A stretch of 64,000 nucleotides of DNA from contig JANSYR010000010.1 in the NCBI GenBank assembly GCA_024742285.1, positions 1 to 64,000 on the forward strand. The letters run 5' to 3'. Every line of letters begins with the position of its first letter. Position 1 is the stretch's first letter. The translations under genes were made by a program, and so were the position numbers. Shown here in pieces: positions 54,854 to 63,919 of the stretch. The stretch is from a bacterium (GTDB taxonomy: Bacteria > Myxococcota_A > UBA9160 > UBA4427). The notes under the pieces are model-generated. The model was not told the DNA's origin and did not search any database. It was given only the letters and a program-made list of their open reading frames with translations.

Positions 54854-56815
54854 CTAGCCGCCTTCGGTCGGCGGCGTGTACCAGATCGGCGACGAGTAGG
54901 CGCGGTCCTGGTTGACGATCGCCTTCGCCTCGTCGGGGAGCGCCGCGCCGAAGGCCGCTGCGTCGTAGTCGCTCCAGCGCGGCGTCGGAATCTCGAGGAC
55001 ACGGACGTAGTAGAAGGCCGCCTCGGCGGGATCGAAGTCCGGGTCGCGCCAGACCGTCGACAGCTCCGCCGCTCCGATGGCGTTGGTGTAGCTCGCGTTC
55101 GCGAGATCACGGGTGTCGCCGACCGGATCGAGCTTCCCGTTTCGGCGGATGCGGCGACGGTCCCGTCGATTCGGATCGTTCTTCGACCAGTCGATGTCGT
55201 AGACCCGCTCGTGGGTCTCGCCGGACGCGTCTCGCCATCCCTTCACGACCTGGAGACGATCGAGGTTCGCGCCGATCGGGTCGCGCTGGGCGGCGATCAG
55301 GAAGGAGGGCACGCTGCCGCGGGGCCTCTCGCCGAGCGCCCCGCCCATCGGCACGCCCTTCGCGTAGCCGAGCCGCGCGGGGTCCGAGGCGTCGGCGTCC
55401 TCGTCGCCGAAGGCCCAGCCCCCGAAGAAACGCAGCGTGATTCGCGGCCCCGTGGTCGCGTAGACCTCGCGCCGGGCCATCGCGTCCCAGATCGCCTCGC
55501 GCGTGTTCTCCGTCGCCCAGACCGCGGCATAGCCCGAGGCGGCCTGCTGCCAGCCCATGATCGTGATGTCCCCGGAGTGGCCGACGGGGCTCGTGGGGCG
55601 CCGTGCGCTCGGCTCCTGCCCCGCGCTGTGCTTGCCGAAGAAGTTGGCTTCGTCGGCGGTTGCGAGCGCAGTATGGGAATCCGTCGAGCCGATCATGCCG
55701 AAGCGGAAGGGGTTCACGCCGAGCTCGCCGTAGAGTCGCAGGCCGACCCGGAGCGCCGAGCGCGCGTATTCGTACTGGAACATGTCGTCGGTCTTCGGCA
55801 CGCCGGCGAAGTTCGCGAGGTCCCAGCTCTCGTAGTCGGCGAACTCGTCGTCCGGCGAGAGGAAGGGGTGGGTCTCGCCGTCGCCCTTGATCTGGGTGAC
55901 CTCGACGAGCGGCTCCCAGCGCGCGCGTCGCTTCGCGTAGTCGGCATCGATCGGCTCGCCCGCCCGGGTTTCGGGGAGGAACATCAGGCCGTTCGAGAGG
56001 TTGCCGTTGTGCGGAATCGCCAGGACCTTCCCACCGGTCTCCGCCTCGTAGCGCCCGAGCGCGGCCCAGAGGTCCTCGGGGTCGTCGCTCATGAACGCCG
56101 AGAAGGGGAGGCGGTCCTTCAGACGATCGGCGCCGTCGCGATAGACGACGACGCGGTGCAGGTTGCTGCCGCCGGGCCAGGACGTCCACTCGTACCCGAT
56201 GAACGCGGTGAAGCGGCCCGGCGCGTTGTGGCGTTCGGCGGCCTCGACGACCTGGCTCCAGGCGGGAGCGACGATCTCGGGATCGTTCAGCTCGGTGGGC
56301 CAGCCCTGCATTCGGCCCTCCTCGGAGATCGCGAGGCCCGCCTTCGCGCCGCCGACCTCGACCAGCAGGCGGCGCCACTCCTTCAGCCGGTCGTTGGCGA
56401 GGAGCTTCTCGTTGCCGGCGACGAGTGCGTCCATCGAGCCCAGGCCGTTGGCGTGATCGGCGATCACGAGGAAGTCGAGCGGTCGGTCCAGGCGGGCCTT
56501 CTGGCCGTGGGTCGCGACGAGGGTCTCCCCCTTCGCGAAGCGGTAGGCGTCGTCGGAGTCGAGGGTCACACCGAAGCTGTAGGCATCCTGGGAGAGGCGG
56601 GTGTGGAGGTGGGTATCGCCCCAGAGCGGCGTCCGGGGGATCGGCGCATGGGCAGGCGTCGAGTACGGCGCCAGCGGCGCGGGGGCGGCGGATCGGGCGG
56701 TGGCTTCGTCCGGGACGGCGGGGTCGTCCGCGGCGGCGGGCGGCGCGGCGCAGGCGAGGGCCAGCAGGAGGGCGCGCGCGACGGCGTCCAGAGGGATCGG
56801 GGAAACGATTCGCAC
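54854..56815 (-). CDS. DUF3604-family exported protein
   Basis: A 653-residue protein starting at GTG 56815, with GGAGG seven bases upstream. The leader (DAVARALLLALACAAPPAAA) is a Sec signal with no clear lipobox. The core repeats the motifs of the protein at 11860: LWGDTHLHTRLSQDAYSFG, FLVIADHANG, AIPHNGNLSNG, MIGSTDSHTALATA and a C-terminal SSPIWYTPP. These are probable metal ligands in a PHP-like fold of unknown reaction. Unlike its paralogue it has almost no cysteines. It is divergent from the GMC dehydrogenase across 132 bases. Confidence 0.88.
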   Translation of the reverse strand: MRIVSPIPLDAVARALLLALACAAPPAAADDPAVPDEATARSAAPAPLAPYSTPAHAPIPRTPLWGDTHLHTRLSQDAYSFGVTLDSDDAYRFAKGETLVATHGQKARLDRPLDFLVIADHANGLGSMDALVAGNEKLLANDRLKEWRRLLVEVGGAKAGLAISEEGRMQGWPTELNDPEIVAPAWSQVVEAAERHNAPGRFTAFIGYEWTSWPGGSNLHRVVVYRDGADRLKDRLPFSAFMSDDPEDLWAALGRYEAETGGKVLAIPHNGNLSNGLMFLPETRAGEPIDADYAKRRARWEPLVEVTQIKGDGETHPFLSPDDEFADYESWDLANFAGVPKTDDMFQYEYARSALRVGLRLYGELGVNPFRFGMIGSTDSHTALATADEANFFGKHSAGQEPSARRPTSPVGHSGDITIMGWQQAASGYAAVWATENTREAIWDAMARREVYATTGPRITLRFFGGWAFGDEDADASDPARLGYAKGVPMGGALGERPRGSVPSFLIAAQRDPIGANLDRLQVVKGWRDASGETHERVYDIDWSKNDPNRRDRRRIRRNGKLDPVGDTRDLANASYTNAIGAAELSTVWRDPDFDPAEAAFYYVRVLEIPTPRWSDYDAAAFGAALPDEAKAIVNQDRAYSSPIWYTPPTEGG

Positions 56816-56947
56816 GCGAGGGCCTCCAGGCGCGCCAGCGGCGACGCGCGGTCGCGATGGTAGGGGATTCGTCGACTTTTCACGGTGCCATCGACGTGGG
56901 ATGATCGGAGGCGCGGCGCCACCGCGGGTGCCGGCGGGAGGGAATGC

Positions 56948-58603
56948 GTGGCCGAGGAATACGATGTCTGCGTGATCGGGACCGGCGCCGGGGGCGGGGT
57001 CATGATCGACCAGCTGACGGCGGCCGGGTTCCGGGTGGTCGCGCTGGAGCGAGGGGGGCGCGTCGGCCCCCTCGACTTCGACGACGACGAGCTCAAGAAC
57101 GTGATCCGTGATCAGGTCTTCTCGCCCCATCAGCTCGAGACCTATCGGTTCGACGCGGAGAGCGATTCGATCACCGGCCGATTCAGCCATCTCGCCCACT
57201 GCGTGGGCGGAACGATGACCCATTGGGCGGCCTGGTCCTGGCGTTTCCGACCCGACGATTTCGAGGTGCTCTCGAAGGAAGGGCCGCTCGCCGGCGCCAA
57301 CCTCGCCGACTGGCCGATCAGCTACGACGAGCTCGAGCCCTTCTACACGAAGGCGGAGCAGGACTTCGGCGTCGCCGGGGATCACACGATGAACCCCTTC
57401 GGCGCGCCGCAGAAGACGCCGCTCCCCAATCCGCGCCATCCCGAGCGGGTCTCCGCGAAGAAGTTCGCGGCGGGCGCGAAGAAGCTCGGCTACCACCCCT
57501 TCCCCGTTCCGAAGGCGATCAATTCGCGGCCCTACGGCGGCCGGCCGCGTTGCATGTACGGCGGGGCGTGTCGGGCCTACGGCTGCCCGATCCACGCGAA
57601 GGCGACGACGCTCTCGGTCTCCCTTCCTCGGGCGGAGCGAACGAAGAAGCTCGACCTGCGGATCGAGGCGATGGTCTACGAGCTCCCCGTCGACGACCGG
57701 GGTCGCGTGACCGGGGCGCGCTACCTCGACGCGAAGGGCAACGCCCACGAAGTGCGCGCGCGACACACGATCGTGTCGGCCGGCGCGATCGGCACGCCCC
57801 AGCTCCTGCTCCTGTCGAAGTCGAACCGGTTCCCGGACGGCCTCGCCAACGGTTCGGGGCAGGTCGGGCGAAATCTCACGTTCCACCATCATCCCTCGGT
57901 GGTCGGCGTCTTCGACGAGGACCTCCGGACCTATGCCGGCTTCGAGAGCCACGCGGCCTTCGACGACCTGCATGCGAGCGATCCGAAACGCGGCTTCATC
58001 CGGGGTGGCGTGGTCGGCGAGCTGAACACGTTCACCCATCAGCCGATCGCCTACTCGGTCGTTCTCGCGGGGGATCACCGCTTCGGATCGAGCTGGGGAG
58101 CCGGGCTCAAGGATCGGATCCGGGCGTTTCCGCGGACGCTGACCCTGGCGTTGATCGGGGAGGAGATGCCGATGGAGGAGAACGGCGTCGACCTCGATCC
58201 CGAGGTCGAGGATCGTTTCGGGCTGGCCGTCCCGCGCGTCACGAAGCGCCACCACGAGAACGACCTCGCGATGTACGAATGGTACGAGAAGAAGCTCATG
58301 GAGGTGGCGGAGGCCGCCGGGGCGAAGCACGTCGCCCCCGGTCGCAATCCCGAAGTCCACATCTCGAAGACCCAGGCCCAGAAGGGCAATGCCCACAATC
58401 ACGGGACGGCACGCATGGGCAACGACCCCTCGAGGTCGGTCCTCGACAGGTGGTGCCGGAGTCACGAGGTGCCGAACCTGTGGGTGGTCGACGGGAGCTT
58501 CATGCCGACGACGGGCGGTTACAACCCGACGCTCACCATCCTCGCCAACGCCTATCGCGTCGCGGACCACTTCATCCGCGAAGCGAAGAAGGGATCGATC
58601 TGA
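56948..58603 (+). CDS. GMC-family flavoprotein dehydrogenase, large subunit
   Basis: A 551-residue FAD enzyme. The dinucleotide fold is at the N-terminus (VIGTGAGGG, 9-17). The middle has a Cys cluster (CMYGGACRAYGCPIHAKAT) typical of large subunits of gluconate-2-dehydrogenase-type enzymes. The C-terminus has the catalytic HNHGTARMG and WVVDGSFMPTTGGYNPTLTI. GTG 56948 has GGGAGG upstream. The stop overlaps the ATG of the small-subunit gene as TGATG, so the subunits are made together. Known relatives oxidise sugars, alcohols or sterols in the periplasm. The usual cytochrome c subunit gene is not present here. The protein itself has no signal, so it may be exported with the Tat-targeted partner. 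Confidence 0.9.
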   Translation: MAEEYDVCVIGTGAGGGVMIDQLTAAGFRVVALERGGRVGPLDFDDDELKNVIRDQVFSPHQLETYRFDAESDSITGRFSHLAHCVGGTMTHWAAWSWRFRPDDFEVLSKEGPLAGANLADWPISYDELEPFYTKAEQDFGVAGDHTMNPFGAPQKTPLPNPRHPERVSAKKFAAGAKKLGYHPFPVPKAINSRPYGGRPRCMYGGACRAYGCPIHAKATTLSVSLPRAERTKKLDLRIEAMVYELPVDDRGRVTGARYLDAKGNAHEVRARHTIVSAGAIGTPQLLLLSKSNRFPDGLANGSGQVGRNLTFHHHPSVVGVFDEDLRTYAGFESHAAFDDLHASDPKRGFIRGGVVGELNTFTHQPIAYSVVLAGDHRFGSSWGAGLKDRIRAFPRTLTLALIGEEMPMEENGVDLDPEVEDRFGLAVPRVTKRHHENDLAMYEWYEKKLMEVAEAAGAKHVAPGRNPEVHISKTQAQKGNAHNHGTARMGNDPSRSVLDRWCRSHEVPNLWVVDGSFMPTTGGYNPTLTILANAYRVADHFIREAKKGSI

Positions 58604-59238
58604 TGTCCCACGAAGACCAGCGACGCGACGTTCTCGATCGGCGGGCCTTCCTCCAGCGGGGCGGGATCTACGGCGCGGGCGTGCTCGTCGCGCTCCACCT
58701 TCCGCGACCCGAGGCGGCCCGGGCCGCCGCCGAGAGCACCGCGCCGGTCGTCCTGTCCCAGGCGGAATGGGCGACCCTCGAGGCCGCGACGGCGCGGATC
58801 ATCCCGACCGATCGAGAGCCCGGCGCGAAAGAGGCCAACTGCGTGAACTTCATCGACAAGGCCCTGGCGAACGAGGACGCCGCCGCCGTTCCGCTCTACA
58901 AGGGTGGGCTCCCGGCCCTAGACGGGGTCGCCCGCACCCGTCACGGGAAGGCGTTCGTCGAGCTCACGCCGGCGGAGCAGGATGCGGTGCTCGGGGATCT
59001 GGAGAAGGGCGCTGCCGCCGAATGGACGATCGGCGGGCAGCTGCCCTCGCCCGTGTTCTTCGAGACGTTGCGGGTGCACACGATCGTGGGGTTCCTCGCG
59101 GATCCGTCCTACGGCGGAAACGCCGATTACGCCGGTTGGCGGGTCGCCGGCTATCCCGGGCCCCGCCATCGCCGGGGCGGCTTCACGCCGGATCAGGTCG
59201 AGGGCAAGGCGCCGGTCGTGCCCGTCTGGGAGCGCTAG
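58603..59238 (+). CDS. Gluconate 2-dehydrogenase subunit 3-family protein, Tat-exported
   Basis: A 211-residue protein with a twin-arginine signal (DRRAFLQRGG at 12-21, then a hydrophobic stretch to about 45). The mature part is of the small-subunit type: LSQAEWATLEAATARIIPTD, then FIDKAL, FVELTPAEQDAVL and FETLRVHTIVGFLADPSYGG, as in gluconate-2-dehydrogenase subunit 3. It forms a complex with the GMC subunit encoded directly upstream and probably carries it through the Tat system. The ATG overlaps that gene's stop by one base. Confidence 0.88.
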   Translation: MSHEDQRRDVLDRRAFLQRGGIYGAGVLVALHLPRPEAARAAAESTAPVVLSQAEWATLEAATARIIPTDREPGAKEANCVNFIDKALANEDAAAVPLYKGGLPALDGVARTRHGKAFVELTPAEQDAVLGDLEKGAAAEWTIGGQLPSPVFFETLRVHTIVGFLADPSYGGNADYAGWRVAGYPGPRHRRGGFTPDQVEGKAPVVPVWER

Positions 59239-59337
59239 GGCAGCGGGCGTGGCCGAGGCGCGCAGGGGAGCGGTCTTCACAGGCGGGATCCGGAACCTAG
59301 GGTCCGGCAGGCCGCCTGATGGCCGCCGGAGCATCCC

Positions 59338-59637
59338 GTGCCCTTCGAACCCCTCGAATACGCCCAGGAACAGCTGGTGCCGATCCTCGACGTCCTGCGC
59401 GAGAGCGCGGAAGCCGAGGGCAAGGCGGATCAGGCGGCGTTCTTCGGGCGCATCCACGCCGGCATGACGAACGCCCATGACGCAGTCGATCTCGCGGAGC
59501 CCTTCATGGAGCTCTCGGCGAGCGCGTTCATGGGCTTCGATCTCAGTCCGCCGGTCGCGATGCTCCTCGACCAGTTGCTGCTCCATGCCAGCCAGCTCTC
59601 GGAAGTCCTCTCTCTCGACGAGGGCGAGATCCACTAG
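59338..59637 (+). CDS. Conserved small helical protein, hypothetical
   Basis: A 99-residue protein starting at GTG 59338 with GGAG about nine bases upstream. It is predicted mostly helical, acidic, with alternating Leu/Ala/Glu (LEYAQEQLVPILDVLRESAE) and no membrane helix. No domain is recognised. It lies between the small-subunit gene and the LLM oxidoreductase, all on the plus strand, so it may belong to the same operon. The codon usage looks like real coding sequence. Confidence 0.65.
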   Translation: MPFEPLEYAQEQLVPILDVLRESAEAEGKADQAAFFGRIHAGMTNAHDAVDLAEPFMELSASAFMGFDLSPPVAMLLDQLLLHASQLSEVLSLDEGEIH

Positions 59638-59720
59638 CTCCGGGGCTCCCCACCCGCCCGCCGTCTCGTTAGAGTTTCGGTTCGGCGCCGTTCTGCCCGT
59701 GCGGCGCTCCAGGAGATTCC

Positions 59721-60596
59721 ATGCGCTTCGCCTACCACGCCACGATGTGCAACCCCGACTTCTACCTGCCGCTCGCGCTCGCGTGCGAGGAGGCGGGGGT
59801 CGATACGTTCACCCTTCCGGACAGCATCTGTTATCCGGAGGAGTCCGACAGCAAGTACCCCTACAACGGGACCGGCGATCGGGAATTCCTCGAGGGCGTG
59901 CCCTTTCTCGAACCCTTCGTCGTGGTACCGGCCATGGCGGCGGTGACCGAGAAGCTCCGCTTCTCGACCTCCGTCTACAAGCTCGCGATCCGCCAGCCCG
60001 TCGTCGTAGCCAAGCAGCTCGCCTCGCTCGGGACGATGTTCCCTGGTCGCTTCACCTTCGGCGTCGGGATCAGCCCCTGGCCCGACGACTTCGCCGCCTG
60101 CCAGATTCCCTGGGAGAAGCGCGGGAAGCGGCTCGACGAGATGCTCGACATCCTGCGCGGTCTGATGACGGGCGACTACTTCGGATACGACGGCGAGATC
60201 TTCCAGATCGACTCCATGCAGGTCACGCCGGTCCCGAAGGTCCCGGTTCCGATCCTGATCGGCGGCCACGCGAAGCCGGCGCTTCGCCGCGCGGCGCGCG
60301 TCGCCGACGGTTTCATCCACGCGGGCGGCTCCTACGAGGACCTCGCGGCGATGGTCGACGAGATCGACGGCTACCGGAAAGAGTACGGGCGCGAGAACGA
60401 GCCCTTCGAGTACCAGTCGATGGGCGCCGAGGCGTTCAGCGTCGACGGTGTGAAGCGGCTCGAGGACCTCGGCGTGACCGAGGCGATCTTCGCCTTCCGC
60501 AACCCGTACGACGGGACCCCGGACACGCAGACCCTCGACGAGAAGATCGCCCAGATCAACTGGTTCGCGGAGAACGTCATCCACAAGGTGCGCTAG
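59721..60596 (+). CDS. LLM-class flavin/F420-dependent oxidoreductase
   Basis: A 291-residue TIM-barrel enzyme of the luciferase-like class. Hallmarks are MRFAYHATMCNPDFYLPLAL at the start, TEKLRFSTSVYKLAIRQPV, MFPGRFTFGVGISPWPDD and VPILIGGHAKPALRRAARVADGF. It is longer than but similar in pattern to the protein at 9296, so they are paralogues of the same class. AGGAG precedes the ATG. It may use F420 or FMN. It lies at the end of the plus-strand series that begins with the GMC dehydrogenase; a strong hairpin follows the stop. Confidence 0.88.
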   Translation: MRFAYHATMCNPDFYLPLALACEEAGVDTFTLPDSICYPEESDSKYPYNGTGDREFLEGVPFLEPFVVVPAMAAVTEKLRFSTSVYKLAIRQPVVVAKQLASLGTMFPGRFTFGVGISPWPDDFAACQIPWEKRGKRLDEMLDILRGLMTGDYFGYDGEIFQIDSMQVTPVPKVPVPILIGGHAKPALRRAARVADGFIHAGGSYEDLAAMVDEIDGYRKEYGRENEPFEYQSMGAEAFSVDGVKRLEDLGVTEAIFAFRNPYDGTPDTQTLDEKIAQINWFAENVIHKVR

Positions 60597-60598
60597 CG

Positions 60599-60622
60599 CG
60601 GGCGCGGCGTTGGCCGCGCCCG
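60599..60622 (+). terminator. Strong hairpin after the LLM oxidoreductase gene
   Basis: CGGGCGCGGC and GCCGCGCCCG pair perfectly over ten bases around a 4-base loop (GTTG), two bases after the stop. No T-run follows, so it may pause or protect transcripts rather than terminate alone. Confidence 0.5.
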
Positions 60623-60648
60623 GCACGCCGGGGCATCATCCCGCCGCC

Positions 60649-61560
60649 ATGACGTCCCGAATCGAGACCGCCCTTCAGACGCTGCTGGACGACGAGCTGA
60701 TCCAGTACGTGCTCCCGATCTTCTTTCTGGCGATCGTGGTGGAGGCGATCTGGTCGGCGCGCGCGAGGCGGGGCCTGTATCACGGCCGCGACTTCATTGC
60801 GTCCCAGTGCATGCTGATCGGCTCGGTCCTGATCGAGATCGTGCCGAAGACGCTGCTGATCGCGCTCATGTCCCTGATCCACGAATGGAGTCCGCTGCGG
60901 GACGTCGTCGGTCGACAGCCCTGGGCCTGGGTCGTCCTCTTCCTTCTCGACGACTTCACCTACTACTGGTTCCACCGCCTGAACCACGAGGTCCGGTTCT
61001 TCTGGGCGGGTCATGTGAATCATCACTCGTCGGAGTACATGAACTTCGGCACGGCGCTCCGACAGGGCGTCGTCGAGCGGGTGTACAAGCCCGCTTTCTG
61101 GCTCTGGATCGCGGCGCTCGGTTTCGATCCGGCGATGATCCTGCTCATGATGGGCGTCAATCTGACCTATCAGTTCTGGACGCACACCGAGGCAGTCCGT
61201 CGGTTGCCTGCCTGGTTCGAAGCGGTCTTCAACACCCCGTCTCACCATCGCGTCCACCACGGTTCGAACACGCGCTATCTCGACCGGAATCACGCCGGGG
61301 TGTTGATCGTCTGGGACAAGCTCTTCGGCACCTTCAGTCCGGAGCTCGACGAGGAGCCGGTCGTGTACGGCCTCACGAAGAACCTCGGGACCTTCGACCC
61401 GTGGACGGTGCTCGTCCACGGTCACGCGTCGCTCTTCCGCGACATGCGACGGGCGGGGAGCCTCCGGAAGGCGCTCCGCTACTTCTTCGACGCGCCCGGC
61501 TGGAGCCACGACGGACCGGACGAGCGGGCGAAGACGCTCCGGGCGGAGGCGGGGTTGTGA
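60649..61560 (+). CDS. Sterol desaturase/fatty acid hydroxylase-family protein
   Basis: A 303-residue membrane protein with the family histidine motifs FTYYWFHRLNHE, GHVNHHSSEY and TPSHHRVHHGSN, and several hydrophobic helices. The pattern is typical of sterol C4/C5-type and related di-iron hydroxylases. It is longer and better conserved in motif pattern than the protein at 27276. The stop overlaps the GTG of the next gene as GTGA, so both are translated together. A lipid or sterol substrate is expected; none is proven. ATG 60649 is preferred over an in-frame codon 39 bases upstream in the hairpin region. Confidence 0.9.
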   Translation: MTSRIETALQTLLDDELIQYVLPIFFLAIVVEAIWSARARRGLYHGRDFIASQCMLIGSVLIEIVPKTLLIALMSLIHEWSPLRDVVGRQPWAWVVLFLLDDFTYYWFHRLNHEVRFFWAGHVNHHSSEYMNFGTALRQGVVERVYKPAFWLWIAALGFDPAMILLMMGVNLTYQFWTHTEAVRRLPAWFEAVFNTPSHHRVHHGSNTRYLDRNHAGVLIVWDKLFGTFSPELDEEPVVYGLTKNLGTFDPWTVLVHGHASLFRDMRRAGSLRKALRYFFDAPGWSHDGPDERAKTLRAEAGL

Positions 61561-62639
61561 CGGAGGAGGCGAGCCTGCCGTCGGTCGAGCTCGAGCGCGC
61601 GTGGAGCGCGCTCTCGGGCGGGTTCGAGGTCGAGCCGGGCGTGACGGGTCTGCTCCATCAGACCGTCCGCCTGAATGCGAACGCGGGCGGGCGTTTCGTG
61701 CTCCAGCGCGTGAGCGACGTCTTCTCGCCGGCGATCCAGGACAACATCGTGGCGGTGACGCGACACCTGGCGTCGCGCGGCTTCGAGACCTTCGAGCTGG
61801 TCGCCACGACCGACGGCAACTTCAGCCTGGATCTCGGCGCGGCGGGGCGCTTCCGCCTGTTGACGCGACTCGAGGGCGTGAGCTTCCACCGCCTGCAATC
61901 CACCCCGCAGGCCCGGTCCGCCGGGGCGCTCGTCGGTCGCTTCCACGCGGCCCTCGACGATTTCGACGCTCCCCTGGCGCCGATGGGCATTCCGTTTCGA
62001 GACACGCCCCTCTATCGCCGGCGTCTCGTCGAGGCGCTCTCGGCGCATGCGGATCACGATCGACGGGCGGACGTCGCGGGCCTGCACGCACGCATCGAGG
62101 CGGGCTTCGCGGCGCTCGGGGAGGTCCCCGCGACGCGGGATCGCGTGATCCACGCCGACCTCAAGATCTCGAACGTCCTCTTCGCCGGCCAGGAGCCGCC
62201 GGCCCGCCACGAGGCGGTCGCGTTGATCGACTTCGACACGCTGATGCGGGCGCCGCTCCACAGCGAGTGGGGGGACGCCTGGCGGTCGTGGTGCAACCGG
62301 CGAGGCGAGGACGAGCGGGAAGCGGTCTTCGACCTCGAGGTCTTCGAGGCGTCGATTCGGGGCTTCGCCCAGGGCTACGGTCGCCCGATCGATCGCGCGG
62401 AGCGCGATTCGCTCGTCGATGCGACGGAGCGGATCGCCCTGGAGCTGGCCACGCGCTACGCGACGGACGCACTCGAGGAATCCTACTTCGCCTGGGATCG
62501 CGACCGGTTCCGTCGCGCGACGGATCACAACCTCGTGCGAACGGAAGGCCAGCTCTCCCTCGTCGAGGCCGCGCGAAGCTGCCGCGATGCGCGCGTCTCG
62601 ATCCTCGAGTCGGTCTTCCCCGTCGAGGATGGGGCCTAG
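61557..62639 (+). CDS. Phosphotransferase-like kinase (N-acetylhexosamine kinase-like)
   Basis: A 360-residue APH-fold protein. The catalytic loop is VIHADLKISNVLF (H199, D201, N206) and the metal site is ALIDFDTLM (D225/D227). The pairing of HxDxKxxNVL with ID(F/L)DT resembles N-acetylhexosamine 1-kinases (NahK type) and related sugar kinases more than antibiotic kinases. It opens directly from the desaturase gene by a GTGA overlap. The true substrate may be a sugar or another small molecule. Its TAG overlaps the stop of the convergent histidine kinase gene within CCTAGG. Confidence 0.85.
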   Translation: MTEEASLPSVELERAWSALSGGFEVEPGVTGLLHQTVRLNANAGGRFVLQRVSDVFSPAIQDNIVAVTRHLASRGFETFELVATTDGNFSLDLGAAGRFRLLTRLEGVSFHRLQSTPQARSAGALVGRFHAALDDFDAPLAPMGIPFRDTPLYRRRLVEALSAHADHDRRADVAGLHARIEAGFAALGEVPATRDRVIHADLKISNVLFAGQEPPARHEAVALIDFDTLMRAPLHSEWGDAWRSWCNRRGEDEREAVFDLEVFEASIRGFAQGYGRPIDRAERDSLVDATERIALELATRYATDALEESYFAWDRDRFRRATDHNLVRTEGQLSLVEAARSCRDARVSILESVFPVEDGA

Positions 62640-63919
62640 GGCCTGCGCGCGACTTCAGCGCCGCGGGCGGGGAGCGCGACGGTCACGCGGGTCCCGCGTC
62701 CCTCGTCGCTGTCGATCGTGAGCCGGCCATCGTGGTCGGCGACGATGCCGTGCGAGACGGAGAGCCCGAGTCCGGTCCCACCTGCGTGCAATCGGGTCGT
62801 GAAGAACGGGTCGCGGGCGCGCGCGAGCACGTCCTTCGACATGCCGATCCCGTGATCGCGGACGGTGCACTCGACCTCGGTGCGAAGGTCGTCTGCGATC
62901 CAACGCGTCGTGATCTCGATCCGGCCGCCGGCCGAGCTGGCGTTCGTAGCGTTCTGGATCAGGTTCAGAAGGACCTGCGCGAGCTCCGTGGCGTTCCCGT
63001 CGATCGCGGGGAGACTCGCGTCGAGGTCGACCTCGAGCTCGACACCCGCACCGCGCGTCTGGTGGCGTGCGTCGTCGCGCGCGCGTCGCACGACGTCGTT
63101 CATCGAGATCGAGCGCTTCTCCGAGGACTCGTTGCGACCGAAGCGCAGCATGCTCTTCACGATGTGGCTGCACCGCTCGACGTCCCGCCGGATGCCGGCC
63201 AGGGCCTCGTCCCGTTCTTCCTCGTCGGTCGTGAGGGCCGCCATCTCGGTTCCGATCAGGATCGTACCGAGGGGGTTGTTCAGCTCGTGTGCGAGGCCCG
63301 CGGCGAGGGTGCCCAGCGCGGCGAGCTGTTCGTTGCGGCGTGCGTCCTCTCGGGAGGCCTCGAGCTCACGTGTCCGTTCGGCGACGAGGGCTTCGAGGCG
63401 TTCACGGTACGCGGCGAGCTCCGCCTGCTCGAGCTTTCGGTCGCTGATGTCGTGGGTCACGGCGAGCTGGGCCACGATCCGGCCATTCTCGTCCTCGAGC
63501 GGCGCTGCGAAGGTCTCCATCTGGCGATGGGTGCCCTTGCAGCCCTCGATCTCGAACTCCAGCCGCGCGTGCTCTCCCTCGAAGACGCGCTCGTTCAGCG
63601 CGATGAACGCCGCGCGATCGCGGGGCACGACGAGGTCGTAGACGCACGCCCCGATCATCTCTTCCTCGCGATCGGCCTCGATCATCGCCAGTCCGGCGGG
63701 ATTCATCGACAGAAGCGAACCGTCACGCGCGACGAGCTTCACGCAGGCGGGCTCCGACTCGAAGATCGTCCGATAGCGCGCCTCGCTCTCGATCATCGCT
63801 TCGACGAGTGCGTCGCGGTCCGAGCGAGTCGGCCGGTCGTCGTCCTCGATCGACGGTCGGCCGCCGAGTGCATGCGCGTCGGGCCGTTCGGCGTGCTCGG
63901 AGTCACGTCGCTGGGACAA
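62636..63919 (-). CDS. PAS-domain sensor histidine kinase
   Basis: A 427-residue cytoplasmic kinase. A PAS domain spans about 46-165 (ARYRTIFESEPACVKLVARD, then AVTHDISDRK), followed by a coiled coil, a DHp domain with H211 in LAHELNNPLG, and an HATPase with N-box NLIQNATNA, G1 DHGIGM and G2 GGTGLGLS. It has no FixL-type heme motif. No response regulator is adjacent, so it is an orphan in this window. TTG 63919 is the start, supported by AGGAGG six bases upstream; the next ATG (residue 42) would drop the leading segment only. The gene converges with the kinase-like gene. Confidence 0.88.
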   Translation of the reverse strand: MSQRRDSEHAERPDAHALGGRPSIEDDDRPTRSDRDALVEAMIESEARYRTIFESEPACVKLVARDGSLLSMNPAGLAMIEADREEEMIGACVYDLVVPRDRAAFIALNERVFEGEHARLEFEIEGCKGTHRQMETFAAPLEDENGRIVAQLAVTHDISDRKLEQAELAAYRERLEALVAERTRELEASREDARRNEQLAALGTLAAGLAHELNNPLGTILIGTEMAALTTDEEERDEALAGIRRDVERCSHIVKSMLRFGRNESSEKRSISMNDVVRRARDDARHQTRGAGVELEVDLDASLPAIDGNATELAQVLLNLIQNATNASSAGGRIEITTRWIADDLRTEVECTVRDHGIGMSKDVLARARDPFFTTRLHAGGTGLGLSVSHGIVADHDGRLTIDSDEGRGTRVTVALPARGAEVARRP

